NCBI GenBank assembly: GCA_007125075.1
Contig: SLDX01000063.1
Coordinates: 1-48,262 of the forward strand
Source: Desulfonatronospira sp.
GTDB lineage: Bacteria > Desulfobacterota > Desulfovibrionia > Desulfovibrionales > Desulfonatronovibrionaceae
Length of the DNA stretch: 48,262 nt
Direction of reading: 5' to 3'
The notes below the pieces were generated by a model. That model was not told where the DNA came from, did not search any database, and was given only the letters and a program-made list of their open reading frames with translations. The position numbers were made by a program, and so were the translations under genes. Below, piece by piece: positions 46,356-48,262 of the stretch. Each line of letters begins with the position of its first letter. Position 1 is the first letter of the stretch.

Positions 46356-47396
46356 ATGCATCCCAAAAAAAATTTTGTTCAGGACATAAAAGCCGGCAGT
46401 CAGATATCCGACGTGTTCATGGTTGTTCAGTGCAGACAGGCTCAGGCCAAGAACGGTCCATACTGGCAACTGACTCTTCAGGATAAATCCGGAGAAATTC
46501 AAGCCAGGATCTGGAGCCCCCTGAGCGCCAGGTTTGCGGAAATAAGTCCGGAGCAGGCGGTATTGGTCAAGGCGGGAGCCCAGCTCTTCGGTGAACAGAT
46601 TCAGCTGAATATCGAGGCCATGGAGTTTATAGATCCTGAGAACATTGATCTGAGCCTTTTTCTGCCGGTATCCTGCATTTCTCCTGAAGAGCTGCATCTT
46701 AACCTGCTTGAATTCCTGCAGCAGAATATCGATTATCCGCCCTGGAAAAAGCTGGCCAGAAAAATTCTGACCCAGAAAGAGATTAAAAGCGCTCTTTTGA
46801 CCGCTCCCGCGGCCAAAAGTATCCATCATGCCTATATGGGCGGTCTTCTGGAACATACACTGAGTGTCTGCAGGATCTGCAACGAAATATGCGGCATCTA
46901 TACGGATCTTGACCGTGATATCCTGCTGACCGCGGCAGCCCTGCACGACCTGGGCAAGATCCGGGAAATTTCCCATGGCCTGAGCCGGGAGTATTCTGAT
47001 GAAGGAAAGCTTCTGGGACATATCTTTCTCGGTCTGGAAATGATCGAACCATTTCTGAGCAGAGCTTCCGGTCTTGATTCCGGTCTTGTGCTTCATCTTA
47101 AGCATATTATCACCAGCCATCATGGAGAGCTCGAATTCGGTTCCCCCAAAAGACCCAAGACCGGCGAGTCTTTTGTGCTTCATTTTGCGGACAATCTCGA
47201 TGCCAAGCTGAATACACTTGAACAGGCTCTGGGGAGCAGGAGAAACGCGGAAGGCGAGGCAAGCGGAGTATGGTCGGAATACCTGAGATCTCTGGGAAGA
47301 TATGTGTACCAGCCTCCAAGAACGCCGCGCAGTCCTTCTACAGGATTCACCACCGGAAAAAAGGAAGAACAGTGTTTATTACCTTTGAAGGAATAG
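46356..47396 (+). CDS. OB-fold plus HD-domain 3'-5' exoribonuclease (YhaM-like)
   Basis: 346 aa, N-terminal OB fold (GPYWQLTLQDKSGEIQARIWSP), HD domain (HHAYMGGLLEHTLSVCRIC, AALHDLGKIRE, HIITSHHGELEFGSPKRP). Confidence 0.85.
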   Translation: MHPKKNFVQDIKAGSQISDVFMVVQCRQAQAKNGPYWQLTLQDKSGEIQARIWSPLSARFAEISPEQAVLVKAGAQLFGEQIQLNIEAMEFIDPENIDLSLFLPVSCISPEELHLNLLEFLQQNIDYPPWKKLARKILTQKEIKSALLTAPAAKSIHHAYMGGLLEHTLSVCRICNEICGIYTDLDRDILLTAAALHDLGKIREISHGLSREYSDEGKLLGHIFLGLEMIEPFLSRASGLDSGLVLHLKHIITSHHGELEFGSPKRPKTGESFVLHFADNLDAKLNTLEQALGSRRNAEGEASGVWSEYLRSLGRYVYQPPRTPRSPSTGFTTGKKEEQCLLPLKE

Positions 47397-48022
47397 AAGG
47401 CTGCGGAAAATCAACACAGGCTAAGATGCTCAGAGATTATCTTCAGGGCCTGGGTCATGAGGTTCTGCTTACCCTTGAGCCGGGCGGGAGCAGGCTTGGG
47501 GCTGAACTGCGAAGAATGCTCTTGTCCATGGAGAATATGGATCTCTCCAGGGAGGCTGAACTGTTTTTGTATCTGGCGGACAGGGCTCAGCATGTCCGGA
47601 AAGTGATCCTTCCGGCAATAAAGACCGGGAAGATCGTAATTTCAGACCGGTTCGCCGACTCAACGGTCGTGTATCAGGGTTACGGCCGGGGGATGGACCC
47701 GGAGGTCCTGCATGAAATGAATCTTCTGGCTGTTGACGGGATATGGCCGGATATTACTTATCTGCTGGATCTGCCTCCGGAAATCGGATTGAAAAGAGCC
47801 GTGCAAAGGAATACCGAGACTAATCTCACGCGCGCGGAGGGCCGCTTCGAGGCCGAAGCCATGGACTTTCATGCCCGTGTTCGCAGAGGATATCTGGACT
47901 GGGCCTCCAGGAACAAAGAGCGTTTTGTTCTTGTCAGCGCCTTGAAAGATGAAGCAGGTGTTTTCGCTGCAATCAGGTATGAAATTGACTGTTTCCTGAA
48001 AAAGATGAAAAAAATAGATTGA
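47372..48022 (+). CDS. tmk: Thymidylate kinase
   Basis: VFITFEGIEGCGKSTQAKML, VISDRFADSTVVYQGYGRG; GTG start at 47372 with AAGGAAG upstream, overlapping the yhaM-like gene by 25 bp. Confidence 0.93.
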   Translation: MFITFEGIEGCGKSTQAKMLRDYLQGLGHEVLLTLEPGGSRLGAELRRMLLSMENMDLSREAELFLYLADRAQHVRKVILPAIKTGKIVISDRFADSTVVYQGYGRGMDPEVLHEMNLLAVDGIWPDITYLLDLPPEIGLKRAVQRNTETNLTRAEGRFEAEAMDFHARVRRGYLDWASRNKERFVLVSALKDEAGVFAAIRYEIDCFLKKMKKID

Positions 48023-48057
48023 CAAACTTACCGGCATTATTTAAAAAATTTTTTCCA

Positions 48058-48133
48058 GGGCGGATAGCTCAGCTGGGAGAGCATCGGCCTTACAAGCCGA
48101 GGGTCACAGGTTCGAGCCCTGTTCCGCCCACCA
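48058..48133 (+). tRNA. tRNA-Val (anticodon UAC), CCA encoded
   Basis: Cloverleaf: acceptor GGGCGGA/TCCGCCC, anticodon loop CTTACAA, T-loop GGTTCGAGCC, ends ACCA. Confidence 0.97.
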
Positions 48134-48148
48134 TGTTTGGAGACACGC

Positions 48149-48225
48149 GGGGCCGTAGTTAAGCTGGTTATAACGCCGGCCTGTCACGCCGGAGGGCGCG
48201 AGTTCGAGTCTCGTCGGCCCCGCCA
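48149..48225 (+). tRNA. tRNA-Asp (anticodon GUC), CCA encoded
   Basis: Acceptor GGGGCCG/CGGCCCC, anticodon loop CTGTCAC, T-loop AGTTCGAGTCT, ends GCCA. Confidence 0.97.
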
Positions 48226-48262
48226 TTAAATTTCAGGATCTTTATGACCCGACATACAAACC

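Noticed and set aside
46326-47183. 285-aa minus-strand ORF opposite the yhaM-like gene
   Set aside because: The plus strand has clear OB and HD motifs; the minus ORF is not protein-like.

Overview
The window has the gene content of a sulfate-reducer-like Desulfobacterota (Desulfovibrionales-like) chromosome; this taxonomic call is inferred from gene content only. About 21 kb on the minus strand is an almost complete dcw division/cell-wall cluster: mraZ-rsmH-ftsL-ftsI-murE-murF-mraY-murD-ftsW-murG-murC-murB-ftsQ-ftsA-ftsZ. It is followed by a radical SAM gene, a MoaD/ThiS-like gene, a small conserved gene and a truncated M23-peptidase-type gene. The rest holds pyk, queD, dnaE, a LUD-domain gene, a Cys-rich small protein, a glycine-zipper lipoprotein, a TIGR03960-like radical SAM protein, purN, a cobA/hemD fusion, valS, an RRM protein, a PGPGW-type membrane protein, a group 3b-type [NiFe]-hydrogenase operon (hydBGDA order), an MBL hydrolase, gapA, fba, surE, a yhaM-like gene, tmk, tRNA-Val(UAC) and tRNA-Asp(GUC). 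No CRISPR array, transposase, prophage or rRNA was seen. The main points for follow-up are: (1) a dispersed intergenic repeat with a variable-number heptanucleotide end, with one copy inside the hydrogenase operon and a related array against a TTG start codon; (2) an unlisted 34-aa ORF with a perfect Shine-Dalgarno between dnaE and the LUD gene; (3) an FtsZ with two C-terminal-peptide-like motifs; (4) a nested inverted-repeat leader before a Cys-rich small protein; (5) three phased MraZ-box repeats; (6) a TGTTA-N6-TAACA palindrome upstream of the hydrogenase operon. No wholly new multi-gene system was demonstrated.
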